This document shows positions 24,502 to 32,888 of a DNA stretch of 64,000 nt, piece by piece. Source of the DNA: an uncultured Devosia sp. (GTDB lineage: Bacteria > Pseudomonadota > Alphaproteobacteria > Rhizobiales > Devosiaceae); the NCBI RefSeq assembly GCF_946479885.1, contig NZ_CAMLHM010000001.1, positions 124,001-188,000 of the forward strand. Reading direction: 5' to 3'. Position 1 is the stretch's first letter. Each line of letters begins with the position of its first letter. Below the pieces are notes generated by a model that did not search any database, was not told where the DNA came from, and saw only the letters and a program-made list of their open reading frames with translations. Made by a program: the position numbers and the translations under genes.

Positions 24502-27500
24502 GCTTCCCCCGCGAGCAGAGCATAGGCGGAGTTGGAGCGGGGGGTCCACAGGCCGCGCTGGCGCGCCTCGTTGAACCGGGCGATGAGCTCGTCATAGCCG
24601 TGGGCATTGGCCGATTTCAGCCAGTCGCGCACCGCATCGTCCTCGACGAAGGCCTCGAAGGCCAGGTCGAAATGGTGCGTCTTGACCGCGCCCGTGGTGG
24701 CGGCGAAGGCGAACATGAAATCGACGGTGGCGATAAGCTCGAAGGCGCCGCGATAGCCGTGGCGCTGCATGCCTGAGATCCATTTCGGATTGACCACGCG
24801 CGAGCGCATGACGTGGGAAATCTCTTCCTCAAGCGTGCGGATCAGCGGCCGTTCGGGGCGGGAATGATCATTGTGATAGGCCGCGGGCTGATGCCCGCTC
24901 AGGGTTTCGGCGGCCGCCGCCAGCCCGCCTTCGAACTGGTAGTAATTGTCGCTGTCGAGCAGGTCGTGCTCCCTGTTATCCTGGTTGTGGATGACGGCAT
25001 CGATATCGCCCAGGCGCGCGGCGAAACGGTCGCGCTGCGGCGTGCCGGCATCCTTGGCGCCATAGGCATATTGGCCCCAGTCGAGGGCGCGGTTGGCCAG
25101 GTCTGCTTTGCTGGACCAGGTGCCCGAATCGATCATGGCGTTGAGGCCGGCGCCATAGGTGCCGGGTTTGGAACCGAAGATGCGGTGCCCGGCGGCGCTT
25201 TCACTTTTCCCGGCGGCGATAAGCCCGAGCGCATCCGACCGCATGGTGGCAGCGATGGGATTGTCGTCGGTGGGCTCGTCCAGCGCACCAACGGCCCGCA
25301 CGGCACGATCGAACAGCGCGATCTGGGCCGGGAAGGCGTCGCGGAAGAAGCCTGAGATGCGGAGGGTCACATCGACGCGCGGCCGGCCGAGTTTGGCCAG
25401 CGGGATGATCTCGTAGCCCGAGACGCGCAGCGAGCCGGGGTCCCAGGTGGGGCGTGCGCCGATCAGCGCCAGGGCCTGGGCGATGTCGTCGCCACCGGTG
25501 CGCATATTGGCCGTGCCCCAAACCGAGAGGGCCACAGAACGCAGATGATGGCCGTGATCCTGCAGGTGGCGCAGCACCAGGCTCTCGGCGGATTTGCGAC
25601 CCAGCTCCCAGGCGGTGGGGGTGGGCACGGCGCGGCTATCGACGGAGTAGAAATTGCGCCCGGTGGGCAGCACATCGAGCCGTCCGCGCGAGGGGGCGCC
25701 CGAGGGGCCGGGGCGGATGAACTTGCCATCAAGGCCGTCGATGAGCGCGGCCCGTTCGGCCGGGCCGGAAGCGGCGAGGCGGGGGCGAATGAGAGTATCG
25801 ACCGTGTCGAGGACGGCTGATGTGGCGGTCCAGGCCGGGTTGGGGGCGAGGGTGCCATCGACGAGGTTGGCGGCGATGTCTTCCAGGCGTTCGACAACGT
25901 CGCCCAGTGTGCGTGGCCCACCCCCACCCTCGGTCCCTCCCCACAGGGGGGAGGGAGGCGATAAGGCATCGTTCGGTGGCATAATTCCGCCACTGCGCCG
26001 GGCAGGCTTCCCTCCCCCTTGTGGGGAGGGAATGAGGGTGGGGGTGGGCCCGGTCCACGGCACCCCTAACGTTGCCGTGAGCGGATCAAAGCCCAGTTTC
26101 AGGTCATCGGCCAGCGCCCGGATGAGCGAGCCTTCGCCTGGCCCCTCCCCGCGCGGCACCCGGGCCAGGGCGACGATCAGGTCGCGCTCCAGCGCGCCCT
26201 GTGGCGACTGGCCGAAGACATGCAGGCCATCGCGGATCTGGGCTTCCTTGAGGTCGCAGAGGAAGTTGTCGATCTTGATCAGCGCCTGCGTTTCGTCCTC
26301 GGGCAGGCCGATATCGCGATCGAGGCGGCTGTCGCGCGTGAAATCGAGAATGCGGCGGCGCAGGTCCGCCAGGCGGCGGCGGTCCATGCCAGAGGCGGCA
26401 TAGTATTCGTCGAGCAGGGCTTCGAGGTCTTTCAGCGGGCCATAGGTTTCGGCGCGCGTCAGCGGCGGCACGAGGTGATCGATGATCACGGCGCCGGCGC
26501 GGCGCTTGGCCTGGGTGCCCTCGCCCGGATCGTTGACGATGAACGGGTAGAGATGGGGCAGCTGGCCCCAGAGGGCATCGGGATAGCTCGCTTCATCGAG
26601 TGCCGTCGCCTTGCCGGGCAGCCATTCGAGCGTGCCATGCTTGCCATTGTGGATCAGGGCATGGGCGCCGAAGTCGTGGCGCAGCCAGAGATAGGCGGCG
26701 AGATAGGCATGGGGCGGGACGAGCGCCGGATCGTGGTAGGACGCGGTCTCGTCGAGCTGATGGCCACGGGCCGGCTGCAGCAGGATGGCGACATTGCCGA
26801 AGATCAGGGCGGGGAGGTGGAAAACATTCTCGCGAACGAAAGGGTCCGTCGCCGGATGCCCCCAGCGCGCGGTCACCTCGTCGCGAATCCTGGCTGGAAG
26901 GCTAGAGAAGAGGGCGAGATAGCGGTCGAGGGAAAGTGTGGCTGGGGATGAGCCACGAGCGGGCGCGGCATTGGTGGGGCCGGATTGGAGGAGAGAGATA
27001 AGGTCTGCGGATGTCAGGCTGCTGACTGAGGGACCCCCTCCCCCGTCCCCTCCCCTCAAGGGGGAGGGGTGCGACGGAGAGGACAATTCCGCCAGGGTGG
27101 CAACAACGGTCTGCCAGATTCCATCTCTATTGGTGGCTACCTCACCATTGGTGAAGCGCACGACCCGATATCCAACACGGTTCAAAAATGCGGTGCGCAG
27201 TTGGTCGTGCTGACGCGCTGCATCGGTGCCGTGCGTATTGCCGTCGAGCTCAATGATCAGTTTGGGATGGTGGGAGGCAAAATCTGCGACATAGGGACCA
27301 ATCGGGACCTGCCGTCGGAACTTGGTACCTTCCACCGCCCTCAGGACCGACCAAAGCAGGCGTTCCGGCACCGTTTGCGCAGCGCGCAAAGACCTGGCAA
27401 GGCTTTGGTTCTTGTCCTGCATTCGGCGGGAATTGCCAAAAGCCGAAGGCGTCGGCTCCCCTCCCCCTTGAGGGGAGGGGTTGGGGGTGGGGGTCGTGGT

Positions 27501-28865
27501 CGTGTATCCCGCCCTCTCCAACTCCTGCAGCATCCGCACGGTCGATTCCGGCGCGTCATAGCCTACGCCGTTGGCCAGCCGACCATCGCGGATAGGGTAA
27601 TTGGCCAGCCCCAGGGCAATCCTGCGCTCGGCCCGTGGTGTGGCCCGAAGCCGCGCCCAGTTTTTAGCCAGCGTCACGGCGCGGCGAATGCCGGCGCCAT
27701 CGGGCGCATAGGCTGTCAGCGGAACCTGGCAACGCTCGTGCCAGATGGCATCGGCCTTGTGGCCGACGATGAGGCCGCCCAGGCGGCCGTCGACTTCGGG
27801 CATGACGAGGAACATGGCCATGTCCTTGGAGGAGAGGCCCTGGCTGTCGGCCAGCCACTGCGCCTCCGAGCGGCCGGACTGGATGAGCTGGATGACCGGC
27901 GCGTCAGTGCCGGAAAAGGGGTTGGACCTGTCGTCGAGGCCGTCGATGCCCAGGGCGAAGCCGGTGAGATTGAAGATGGCCGCGGGCGGGAAGGCGGCCA
28001 GCGCGTCCTGCACGAAGCGGATGCAGGGGCCCTCCTTGAGCGAGGAGACCAGCAGCGGGACCGGGGCGAGGCCCCGGGCTTCGAGTTCGGCGATCAGCGC
28101 CTCGATCGTGGCGGTGCCGGCGCCTTCGAGGGCGGCGCGGTAGAAGAGGATCGGGACAAATGCCCCGGAAGACCTCATCCCGGCACCCGGGTCTCCACTC
28201 GCCTGACCTCGTGGTTCGACAAGCTCACCATGAGGTCTTTGATGGATCGCGCGCAGGCCAGCCTCGTCCGTCATGCCGGTCGTGGGGTGCCAGAGGCCGA
28301 AGCGGGCGAAGGGGGTGGGCGTCAGCGTTGTGAGGAAGGCCCCCTCACCCGGCCGCGCTGCGGCCGACCTCTCCCCCGAAGGGAGAGGCGAGAGCAGATT
28401 GAACGCGCTCAGGATCGTGTCGGCGTTGTCGGGGCCACCCGCAACGAACAGGCTGTGCAGGCGCGTCCAGTCGTCCGGATGCACCGTCGAGCGTGACTGC
28501 AGGATGGGGTCGGGATTGGCGTCGCCGGGCAGCAGCGCCAGCGGAATTCTACGGTTGGCGCAGAGCGCGGTTAGCTCATCGACGCCATACTGGAAATAGG
28601 CGGCGCCACCGATGAGGCGCAGGACGACAAGGCGCGCCTGGGCGACGGTCTTTTCGAGCCAGAGATCGACCGAGAGATTGTTGGAGAGGCGCAGGGTATT
28701 GGCGAGGCGGAGTTCGCCCTCCCCTGCCCGGTCGGCGGCGCCGGCAAGCATGGCCAGTTCGCTATCGGCCGAACTGGCAAAGACCAGCGCCCCGGGGCGC
28801 TGGTTGAGGTCGATTGCCTCGCCTTCCTGCTGGATGGCGCCGGCCTGGGCGGAGAGAAGGTGCAT
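24498..28865 (-). CDS. cobN: Cobaltochelatase subunit CobN with in-frame repeat and nuclease insertions
   Basis: Large subunit of the ATP-dependent aerobic cobalt chelatase (with CobS and CobT, not in this window) that inserts Co2+ into hydrogenobyrinic a,c-diamide. About 1,455 codons, longer than the usual 1,100-1,280. Recognisable CobN blocks include the opening HLLSAQAG, LVSSLKE, the GKHGTLEWLPGKA and YPFIVNDPGEGTQAKRR core, DALGLIAAGKSESAAGHRIFG, and the C-terminal SHVMRSRVVNPKWI and GYRGAFELIATVDFMFAFAATT. Extra length is explained by in-frame palindromic repeat pieces at roughly residues 158-179, 210-232, 941-985 and a larger one at 457-612 that carries a DUF559 nuclease domain. The insertions fall in what look like surface loops between conserved blocks, so activity may be retained. 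Confidence 0.95.
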   Translation of the reverse strand: MHLLSAQAGAIQQEGEAIDLNQRPGALVFASSADSELAMLAGAADRAGEGELRLANTLRLSNNLSVDLWLEKTVAQARLVVLRLIGGAAYFQYGVDELTALCANRRIPLALLPGDANPDPILQSRSTVHPDDWTRLHSLFVAGGPDNADTILSAFNLLSPLPSGERSAAARPGEGAFLTTLTPTPFARFGLWHPTTGMTDEAGLRAIHQRPHGELVEPRGQASGDPGAGMRSSGAFVPILFYRAALEGAGTATIEALIAELEARGLAPVPLLVSSLKEGPCIRFVQDALAAFPPAAIFNLTGFALGIDGLDDRSNPFSGTDAPVIQLIQSGRSEAQWLADSQGLSSKDMAMFLVMPEVDGRLGGLIVGHKADAIWHERCQVPLTAYAPDGAGIRRAVTLAKNWARLRATPRAERRIALGLANYPIRDGRLANGVGYDAPESTVRMLQELERAGYTTTTPTPNPSPQGGGEPTPSAFGNSRRMQDKNQSLARSLRAAQTVPERLLWSVLRAVEGTKFRRQVPIGPYVADFASHHPKLIIELDGNTHGTDAARQHDQLRTAFLNRVGYRVVRFTNGEVATNRDGIWQTVVATLAELSSPSHPSPLRGGDGGGGPSVSSLTSADLISLLQSGPTNAAPARGSSPATLSLDRYLALFSSLPARIRDEVTARWGHPATDPFVRENVFHLPALIFGNVAILLQPARGHQLDETASYHDPALVPPHAYLAAYLWLRHDFGAHALIHNGKHGTLEWLPGKATALDEASYPDALWGQLPHLYPFIVNDPGEGTQAKRRAGAVIIDHLVPPLTRAETYGPLKDLEALLDEYYAASGMDRRRLADLRRRILDFTRDSRLDRDIGLPEDETQALIKIDNFLCDLKEAQIRDGLHVFGQSPQGALERDLIVALARVPRGEGPGEGSLIRALADDLKLGFDPLTATLGVPWTGPTPTLIPSPQGGGKPARRSGGIMPPNDALSPPSPLWGGTEGGGGPRTLGDVVERLEDIAANLVDGTLAPNPAWTATSAVLDTVDTLIRPRLAASGPAERAALIDGLDGKFIRPGPSGAPSRGRLDVLPTGRNFYSVDSRAVPTPTAWELGRKSAESLVLRHLQDHGHHLRSVALSVWGTANMRTGGDDIAQALALIGARPTWDPGSLRVSGYEIIPLAKLGRPRVDVTLRISGFFRDAFPAQIALFDRAVRAVGALDEPTDDNPIAATMRSDALGLIAAGKSESAAGHRIFGSKPGTYGAGLNAMIDSGTWSSKADLANRALDWGQYAYGAKDAGTPQRDRFAARLGDIDAVIHNQDNREHDLLDSDNYYQFEGGLAAAAETLSGHQPAAYHNDHSRPERPLIRTLEEEISHVMRSRVVNPKWISGMQRHGYRGAFELIATVDFMFAFAATTGAVKTHHFDLAFEAFVEDDAVRDWLKSANAHGYDELIARFNEARQRGLWTPRSNSAYALLAGEA
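25913..26046. repeat. Family-A repeat pair inside cobN (A8)
   Basis: CCCTCCCCACAGGGGGGAGGG and CCCTCCCCCTTGTGGGGAGG halves with ACCCCCACCC and GGGTGGGGGT tails pointing outward and a spacer of about 50 bases. Read in frame by cobN between the PWTGP and TLGDVVERLE segments. Confidence 0.88.
27030..27497 (-). mobile_element. DUF559/Vsr-like nuclease domain framed by family-A half elements, in frame within cobN
   Basis: The minus strand reads continuously from CobN into half element 27453-27497, then a DUF559 domain (about 27090-27422, CobN residues 482-592), then half element 27030-27072, then back into CobN. The domain has the hallmarks of the PD-(D/E)XK DUF559 family: SLARSLRAAQTVPERLLW, FRRQVPIGPYVADF, IIELDGNTH and GYRVVRFTNGEV. 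The half elements are inverted relative to each other with tails facing outward, as in A8 and A13. It has its own ATG (27422) but no stop before CobN resumes. Interpreted as a nuclease-carrying form of the family-A element; mobility itself is inferred. Confidence 0.8.
28170..28238. repeat. Partial family-C repeat inside cobN
   Basis: AGACCTCATCC edge and GTTCGACAAGCTCACCATGA edge as in C2, with a diverged middle; by these edges 69 bases, an exact multiple of three, and read in frame as part of CobN (about residues 210-232). Confidence 0.85.
28337..28392. repeat. Half family-B repeat inside cobN
   Basis: GGCCCCCTCACCCGGCCGCG, then CGGCCGACCTCTCCC, then GAAGGGAGAGGCGAG; matches one half of the B2 element at 33254-33385. 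Read in frame by cobN near residues 158-179. Confidence 0.82.
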
Positions 28866-28868
28866 GCG

Positions 28869-29924
28869 TCAGGCGGCGAGTGCCGCCGCCTTCTGCAGGC
28901 TTGCCGTGATCGCCGCGTGGTCGAGCGGGCTTTCGCCGATGACCACCAGCGCCGTGTCGCGGATTTCGCCATCCTTCCAGGGGCGGTCGAAATAGGCGGT
29001 GACGCGGGGGCCGACGGCCTGGATGGCGAGGCGGGCGGCGGCGCCGGGAATGGCGGCGAAGCCCTTGAGGCGCAGCACGTCGTGGTCGCGGATGGTCTGC
29101 TCGATGACGGCCAGCAGCTCATCCTTGCTGTTCACGCCGGGAATACGCAGCGAGAAGCTGTCGAAATCGTCGTGCTCATGGGTTTCCCCGCCATGTTCCA
29201 GCTCATGGTGGCTGGGGCGGTTGGCGATGTCGTCCTCGCTGCCCATGCCCATGCCGAGGAGAGCGGCGATATCGACATGACCGTTGCGGGCATGGATGAC
29301 GCCGACGCCAGGGCGCAGCTCGGCGCGGATATTGCGCTCGACATCGACCAGTGTGGTGGCACCGACAAGATCGGCCTTGTTGATGATGACGAGGTCGGCG
29401 ACCGAAAGCTGGTCCTCGAACAGTTCGCCGAGCGGCGTTTCATGGTCGAGCATCTCGTCCTGGCGGCGCTGGGCGTCGACGGCGGCTTCGTCGCTGGCAA
29501 AGCGGCCCTCGGCCAGCGCCGAGGCATCGGCAACGGTGACGATGCCGTCAATGGTCACCTGGGCCTTGATCTCGGGCCAGTTGAAGGCGCGGATCAGCGG
29601 CTGTGGCAAAGCCAGGCCCGAGGTTTCGATGACGATGTGATCGAACTTTTCCGGGCGGGCCAGCAGGGCCTGCATGGTGGGGATGAACTCATCGGCCACG
29701 GTGCAGCAGATGCAGCCGTTGGAGAGCTCGACCATGTCCTCCTCGCGGCAGGTGTCGTCGCCGCAACCGGCCAGGATATCCTTGTCGACGCCGAGGTCGC
29801 CGAACTCGTTGATGATCAGCGCGATGCGCTTGCCCTTGGGGGCATGGGCCAGGAGGTGGCGCACCAGGGTGGTCTTGCCGGCGCCGAGGAAGCCGGTGAT
29901 GACAGTGGTCGGGATCTTGCTCAT
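28869..29924 (-). CDS. cobW: CobW-type GTPase, metal chaperone of the cobalamin operon
   Basis: COG0523 G3E-family GTPase believed to hand cobalt to the chelatase. Walker A TGFLGAGKTT near residue 10, the metal-binding CxCC motif NGCICC near residue 70, NKADL for guanine recognition, and a histidine/acid-rich loop (HHELEHGGETHEHDD) in the middle. The C-terminal CobW domain is complete. 351 residues. ATG overlaps the cbtA stop by ATGA; the cobN start follows three bases after its stop. The tight layout supports delivery to CobN. Confidence 0.95.
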   Translation of the reverse strand: MSKIPTTVITGFLGAGKTTLVRHLLAHAPKGKRIALIINEFGDLGVDKDILAGCGDDTCREEDMVELSNGCICCTVADEFIPTMQALLARPEKFDHIVIETSGLALPQPLIRAFNWPEIKAQVTIDGIVTVADASALAEGRFASDEAAVDAQRRQDEMLDHETPLGELFEDQLSVADLVIINKADLVGATTLVDVERNIRAELRPGVGVIHARNGHVDIAALLGMGMGSEDDIANRPSHHELEHGGETHEHDDFDSFSLRIPGVNSKDELLAVIEQTIRDHDVLRLKGFAAIPGAAARLAIQAVGPRVTAYFDRPWKDGEIRDTALVVIGESPLDHAAITASLQKAAALAA

Positions 29925-30688
29925 GCGACGGCTCCTGTGGGGATAACGGCGCTTCTGGTGGCGAAGACATCGTTGAGCTTGCCGAAGACGGTGCCCAGGA
30001 TCAGCCAGAAGACCAGCGCGGTGCCCAGCGTGACGGCGGCGAATTCGGTGGCGAGGTGGGCGGGGACGGCGCTCGGCTCATCGGGGGCGACGGGCGCACC
30101 GATGATGTGGGGCGCGACGACCAAAGCCACGGCGACGGCAAAGGCCCAACTGGCGCGGGTCTTGGCGAGCAGCAGGCAGGCGGCGCCGGTGGCCAGCGCC
30201 GTGCCGGTCCACCAGACCTGGCGGGCGACGAGATCGGCGGCCGGCATGCCGGGCAGTTCTGGCGCGAGGCCATAGGCCGGGGCCAGCGAGAAGGTGACGA
30301 AGCCGGCAATGCCCCAGAGGAAGCCATTGGCGAAGGTAATCGGGACACCCGAAAACATCGAGATAGCGCCAATGAGCAGGGCAAAGCCCGCGGCGGCGAG
30401 CACGGTGGCGAGCGTGGTATAGGCGGTGCGCTCGAAGCCGTCCTGCGGCGCCCATTCCTCGGGCTCGGCGGCGGTGGCCGCCACAGCGTCATGGGTATGG
30501 GCCGGCGTGCCCTCGGCATGCTCGTGATCGGCGACGGCGGCTTCGGTGCCATGGCTGTGGCCGCCTTCGCCCTCGAAGGTCTCGGCGTGAAGGATCAGCG
30601 GGGTGACGCGGAAATGCTGGATGGCGGCCGTCAAAAGGCCAGCAGCAAGCGCTGCGATAAGCGCAGCGGCAAACAGATTGCGGATCAT
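29921..30688 (-). CDS. cbtA: Cobalt transporter subunit CbtA
   Basis: Predicted cobalt uptake membrane protein found next to CbtB under B12 riboswitches. One N-terminal helix is followed by a histidine-rich stretch (GGHSHGTEA, DHEHAEGTPAHTHD) that likely binds metal, and then about five membrane helices. 255 residues from ATG 30688; an upstream in-frame extension lacks homology and runs into a family-D repeat. Stop overlaps the cobW start. Confidence 0.92.
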   Translation of the reverse strand: MIRNLFAAALIAALAAGLLTAAIQHFRVTPLILHAETFEGEGGHSHGTEAAVADHEHAEGTPAHTHDAVAATAAEPEEWAPQDGFERTAYTTLATVLAAAGFALLIGAISMFSGVPITFANGFLWGIAGFVTFSLAPAYGLAPELPGMPAADLVARQVWWTGTALATGAACLLLAKTRASWAFAVAVALVVAPHIIGAPVAPDEPSAVPAHLATEFAAVTLGTALVFWLILGTVFGKLNDVFATRSAVIPTGAVA

Positions 30689-30715
30689 GTTCTTTGCTCT
30701 CGTTTCTGAGTGGTC

Positions 30716-30763
30716 GCGCTTCCGAACCGCAAAACCGGTTCCCACTTTTGCTGGAAGCGCTCC
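30716..30763. repeat. Family-D repeat (D3)
   Basis: GCTTCCGAACCGCAAAACCGG then TTCCCACTTTTGCTGGAAGC between cbtB and cbtA; TTCCAGCAAAAGTGGGAA can pair with the other arm only in part. Confidence 0.7.
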
Positions 30764-30772
30764 GCCACCTGC

Positions 30773-30967
30773 CTAGTGGCAGGGGAAGCCCATGGCGTGG
30801 CGGGTGTCGTGGGCGCCGTTATGCAGGCGGAAATCGCCGGCAAAGCCGGTGCCGACCAGCAGGGTCAGACCGAGCATGAGCGCCAGCGAACCGGCAATGA
30901 TGCGCTGGGAAATCGAGAGCGACTGGAGGCCAGTCGAGGTATTGGCAGTATTGGTCGTCATATTCAT
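30773..30967 (-). CDS. cbtB: Cobalt transporter subunit CbtB
   Basis: Small partner of CbtA: one membrane helix (RIIAGSLALMLGLTLLVGTGF) and the family's C-terminal histidine motif, here HDTRHAMGFPCH, for cobalt. 64 residues. GGAGGG lies seven bases before ATG 30967. It is the first gene after the B12 riboswitch, so transport and synthesis genes are shut down together when cobalamin is plentiful. Confidence 0.93.
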   Translation of the reverse strand: MNMTTNTANTSTGLQSLSISQRIIAGSLALMLGLTLLVGTGFAGDFRLHNGAHDTRHAMGFPCH

Positions 30968-31015
30968 GGCAGCACCCTCCGTGCGCGGAATAGTCTTGGG
31001 CGTTGCGCCCGGCTC

Positions 31016-31251
31016 GTGCGTTGGCAGGTCTCCTGGCTCGCGGTGATAGCCGCTCCCCTCGCCTTCCCGACCTTTCGATCAGTGGCATGAGAGGGAAGCG
31101 CACCGCTTACAGTTGCGGGGGCAGCCACGGTTTTGCGCCCTGATGGGTACGTCGCACCGTGTTCCCTTTGCAGCCCTTCGCACAAGTCGTGATGACTTGT
31201 GCGTCAGGCTGGGTATCCCTCCGGCACAACGGCCTTTGGGAACCAACACAC
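31016..31251 (-). ncRNA. Cobalamin (B12) riboswitch
   Basis: On the minus strand the RNA shows all the family landmarks in order: P1 arm GTGTGTTGG (31243-31251), AGGGAACACGGTGCG, the CCGTGGCTGCCCCCGCAACT core, TGTAAGCGG, ATGCCACTGA, GGGAAGGCG, and the B12 box AGCCAGGAGACCTGCCAA with the P1 partner CCAACGCAC (31016-31024). It precedes cbtB by about 50 bases, where it would control the cbtB-cbtA-cobW-cobN-kinase-cobO operon. A side hairpin GACTTGTGC/GCACAAGTC (around 31185-31204) sits in a variable region. Confidence 0.96.
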
Positions 31252-31280
31252 GCCACAGTTACGCCGTGGCGCGGTGGCGG

Positions 31281-31907
31281 TCAATCGCCGTAGTCATAGC
31301 TGAGACTGATCACCTGAAGTCGGGTGTCGAGGGTTTGAAGCAGCTCCTCGTCGCTCATGACCTGTACCTCGCCGGACACCGCGGTCACGTCGAGATTCTC
31401 GGGGTATTCCTCGGCCGGCGCGAAGCGCAGCGACAAATAGCAGTCGCCGGGCGGGTTCACGATCTTGCCGGTTTCAATCATCGCATAGCCGCCATAGTCC
31501 CACCAGAAACCGCCGATCAGGAAGCGCTCACCGTTGATGGCCTGTACCTGGGCGGGCGTCATACCGATCTTGATGCCGAGCGGCCCAACCTGCGACGGCG
31601 CAAGGTCTGCAAACATCAGGCCTTCCAGCTTTTCCTCGTCCCACCAGCCGAACTGCATGCTGCGCCCCGGATCGTTGGGGAAGACGGTCGTGGCCAGCAT
31701 TTCGGTACCCTCCGGCCCGGGCACCTGGCCGGTCACGACGTTTTCGGCGCCAAAGGTTTCAATCAGCAAGGCCGCGGAACTCTGCGGCCCGAAAGCGCCC
31801 TCGCAGGCGACCTGGTCGGTGGGCGCGGCCGCGCTTTTCTCCTTGGCCATGGGCGAGGACAGCACCAGCGCGGTGCACAGGGCAATCAATGACAGACGGA
31901 TGAACAT
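31281..31907 (-). CDS. Secreted protein, tandem paralogue 2
   Basis: 208 residues with a signal peptide, then a domain shared with the next gene upstream: CEGAFGPQSSAALLIETFGAENVVTGQVPGPEG vs the counterpart, LATTVFPNDP, INGERFLIGGFWWDYGG and GDCYLSLRF. Two conserved cysteines in the shared core (ACEGAF, GDCYL) suggest a disulphide. No known family or function. It is 30 bases from the riboswitch start, but reads the same way, so it is upstream of, not controlled by, that element. Confidence 0.75.
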   Translation of the reverse strand: MFIRLSLIALCTALVLSSPMAKEKSAAAPTDQVACEGAFGPQSSAALLIETFGAENVVTGQVPGPEGTEMLATTVFPNDPGRSMQFGWWDEEKLEGLMFADLAPSQVGPLGIKIGMTPAQVQAINGERFLIGGFWWDYGGYAMIETGKIVNPPGDCYLSLRFAPAEEYPENLDVTAVSGEVQVMSDEELLQTLDTRLQVISLSYDYGD

Positions 31908-31930
31908 GACGGGTCCTTGCGGGAGGATGA

Positions 31931-32527
31931 TCAGCGGAAATCGGGATGCGGGTAGCCGACGGATATCGAACCGAGCCGCACCTGCATCTGTGCCAGCAGC
32001 GGATCGTCGGAGGAGAGTTCCTTGTCGCCCATGGCGGGGAGCGTATCGACGCCCTCTGGAGCGGTGCCATAGTCGAAATTGAGGCTCAGCATGCAGTCGC
32101 CGGGCAGGCCGGATAGCGCTCCGGATTCAAAGCCGGCGGAGCCGCCATAATCCCAGCCGAAGCCGAGCAGCGTGAACGGTTCGCCATTGATCGCCTCGAC
32201 CTGCGCCAGCGACATGCCGGCGCGGAGACCGCCCGGCGCCACTGCCTTGGGCGGCAGCTCAATGTAGCTGGGGCCGCTCAAGGCATCCTCGTCCCACCAG
32301 ACGAATTGCAGCGTCTTCTTGGCATTGCCGGGAAAGACCGTGGTGGCCAGCATTTCACTGCCCTCGGGGCCCGGGACGATGCCGGTGACGACATTGTCGG
32401 CGCCGTAAAGCTCGATCAGCCGCGCCTCGGAACTGTCGATGGCGAAGGCGCCCTCGCAGGCGATCTCCTCGGCAAGAGTAGGCGTTACGAGCGCGAACAG
32501 CGCGACAAGCGAGGCGCGGACCAGCAT
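31931..32527 (-). CDS. Secreted protein, tandem paralogue 1
   Basis: 198 residues; signal peptide (MLVRASLVALFALVTPTLA) and the same core as its neighbour: ACEGAFAIDSSEARLIELYG, PGPEGSEMLATTVFPGN, INGEPFTLLGFGWDYGG, GDCMLSLNF. ATG 32527 is fixed by GGAGGAGACACC just upstream. The two genes are 23 bases apart and must stem from a tandem duplication; the pattern 'a GxTxAQVxAINGxPF' resembles the small-protein fold where a substrate loop sets function (a loose impression). Unknown role. Confidence 0.75.
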   Translation of the reverse strand: MLVRASLVALFALVTPTLAEEIACEGAFAIDSSEARLIELYGADNVVTGIVPGPEGSEMLATTVFPGNAKKTLQFVWWDEDALSGPSYIELPPKAVAPGGLRAGMSLAQVEAINGEPFTLLGFGWDYGGSAGFESGALSGLPGDCMLSLNFDYGTAPEGVDTLPAMGDKELSSDDPLLAQMQVRLGSISVGYPHPDFR

Positions 32528-32624
32528 GGGTGTCTCCTCCGAGGGTGGGGCGAATTTGGCCGAAACTGAGCCAGCCCGCAATCAACGACTCGCGCTATGA
32601 ACGCAGGCTGAAGGAGTGTCCACC

Positions 32625-32879
32625 ATGAAGCCGATCAAGTTCACCAAGGAAGAAACCAAGGCCATTGTCGGGGAGATCCAGGACTATTTCCGCGAAGAGC
32701 TGGACCATCAGATCGGCGCCATACCGGCGGAGATGCTGATGATGTTCTTCGTGGACAAGATGGGGGCATATTTCTACAACCGCGGCCTGTATGACGCGCA
32801 GGCGCTGATCCGCGAGCGGATGGACAGCCTGACGGACGATATTTTCGGGCTCGAGCAGCCCACCAATCACCTGCGCTAG
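32625..32879 (+). CDS. DUF2164 family protein
   Basis: 84 residues; matches the short DUF2164 family by KFTKEETKAIVGEIQDYFREEL, the DHQIGAIPAEMLMMFF block and FYNRGLYDAQALI. Function unknown; the family is soluble and widely conserved in bacteria. ATG 32625 is chosen as AAGGAG ends eight bases upstream; a GTG at 32616 overlaps that site. Nine bases separate it from the DUF486 gene. Confidence 0.85.
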   Translation: MKPIKFTKEETKAIVGEIQDYFREELDHQIGAIPAEMLMMFFVDKMGAYFYNRGLYDAQALIRERMDSLTDDIFGLEQPTNHLR

Positions 32880-32888
32880 GAGGCGCCC

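Noticed and set aside
27090..27422. DUF559 nuclease as a separate gene
   Set aside because: There is an internal ATG at 27422, but no stop and no clear ribosome site before CobN resumes in the same frame, so I describe it as a domain inside cobN.
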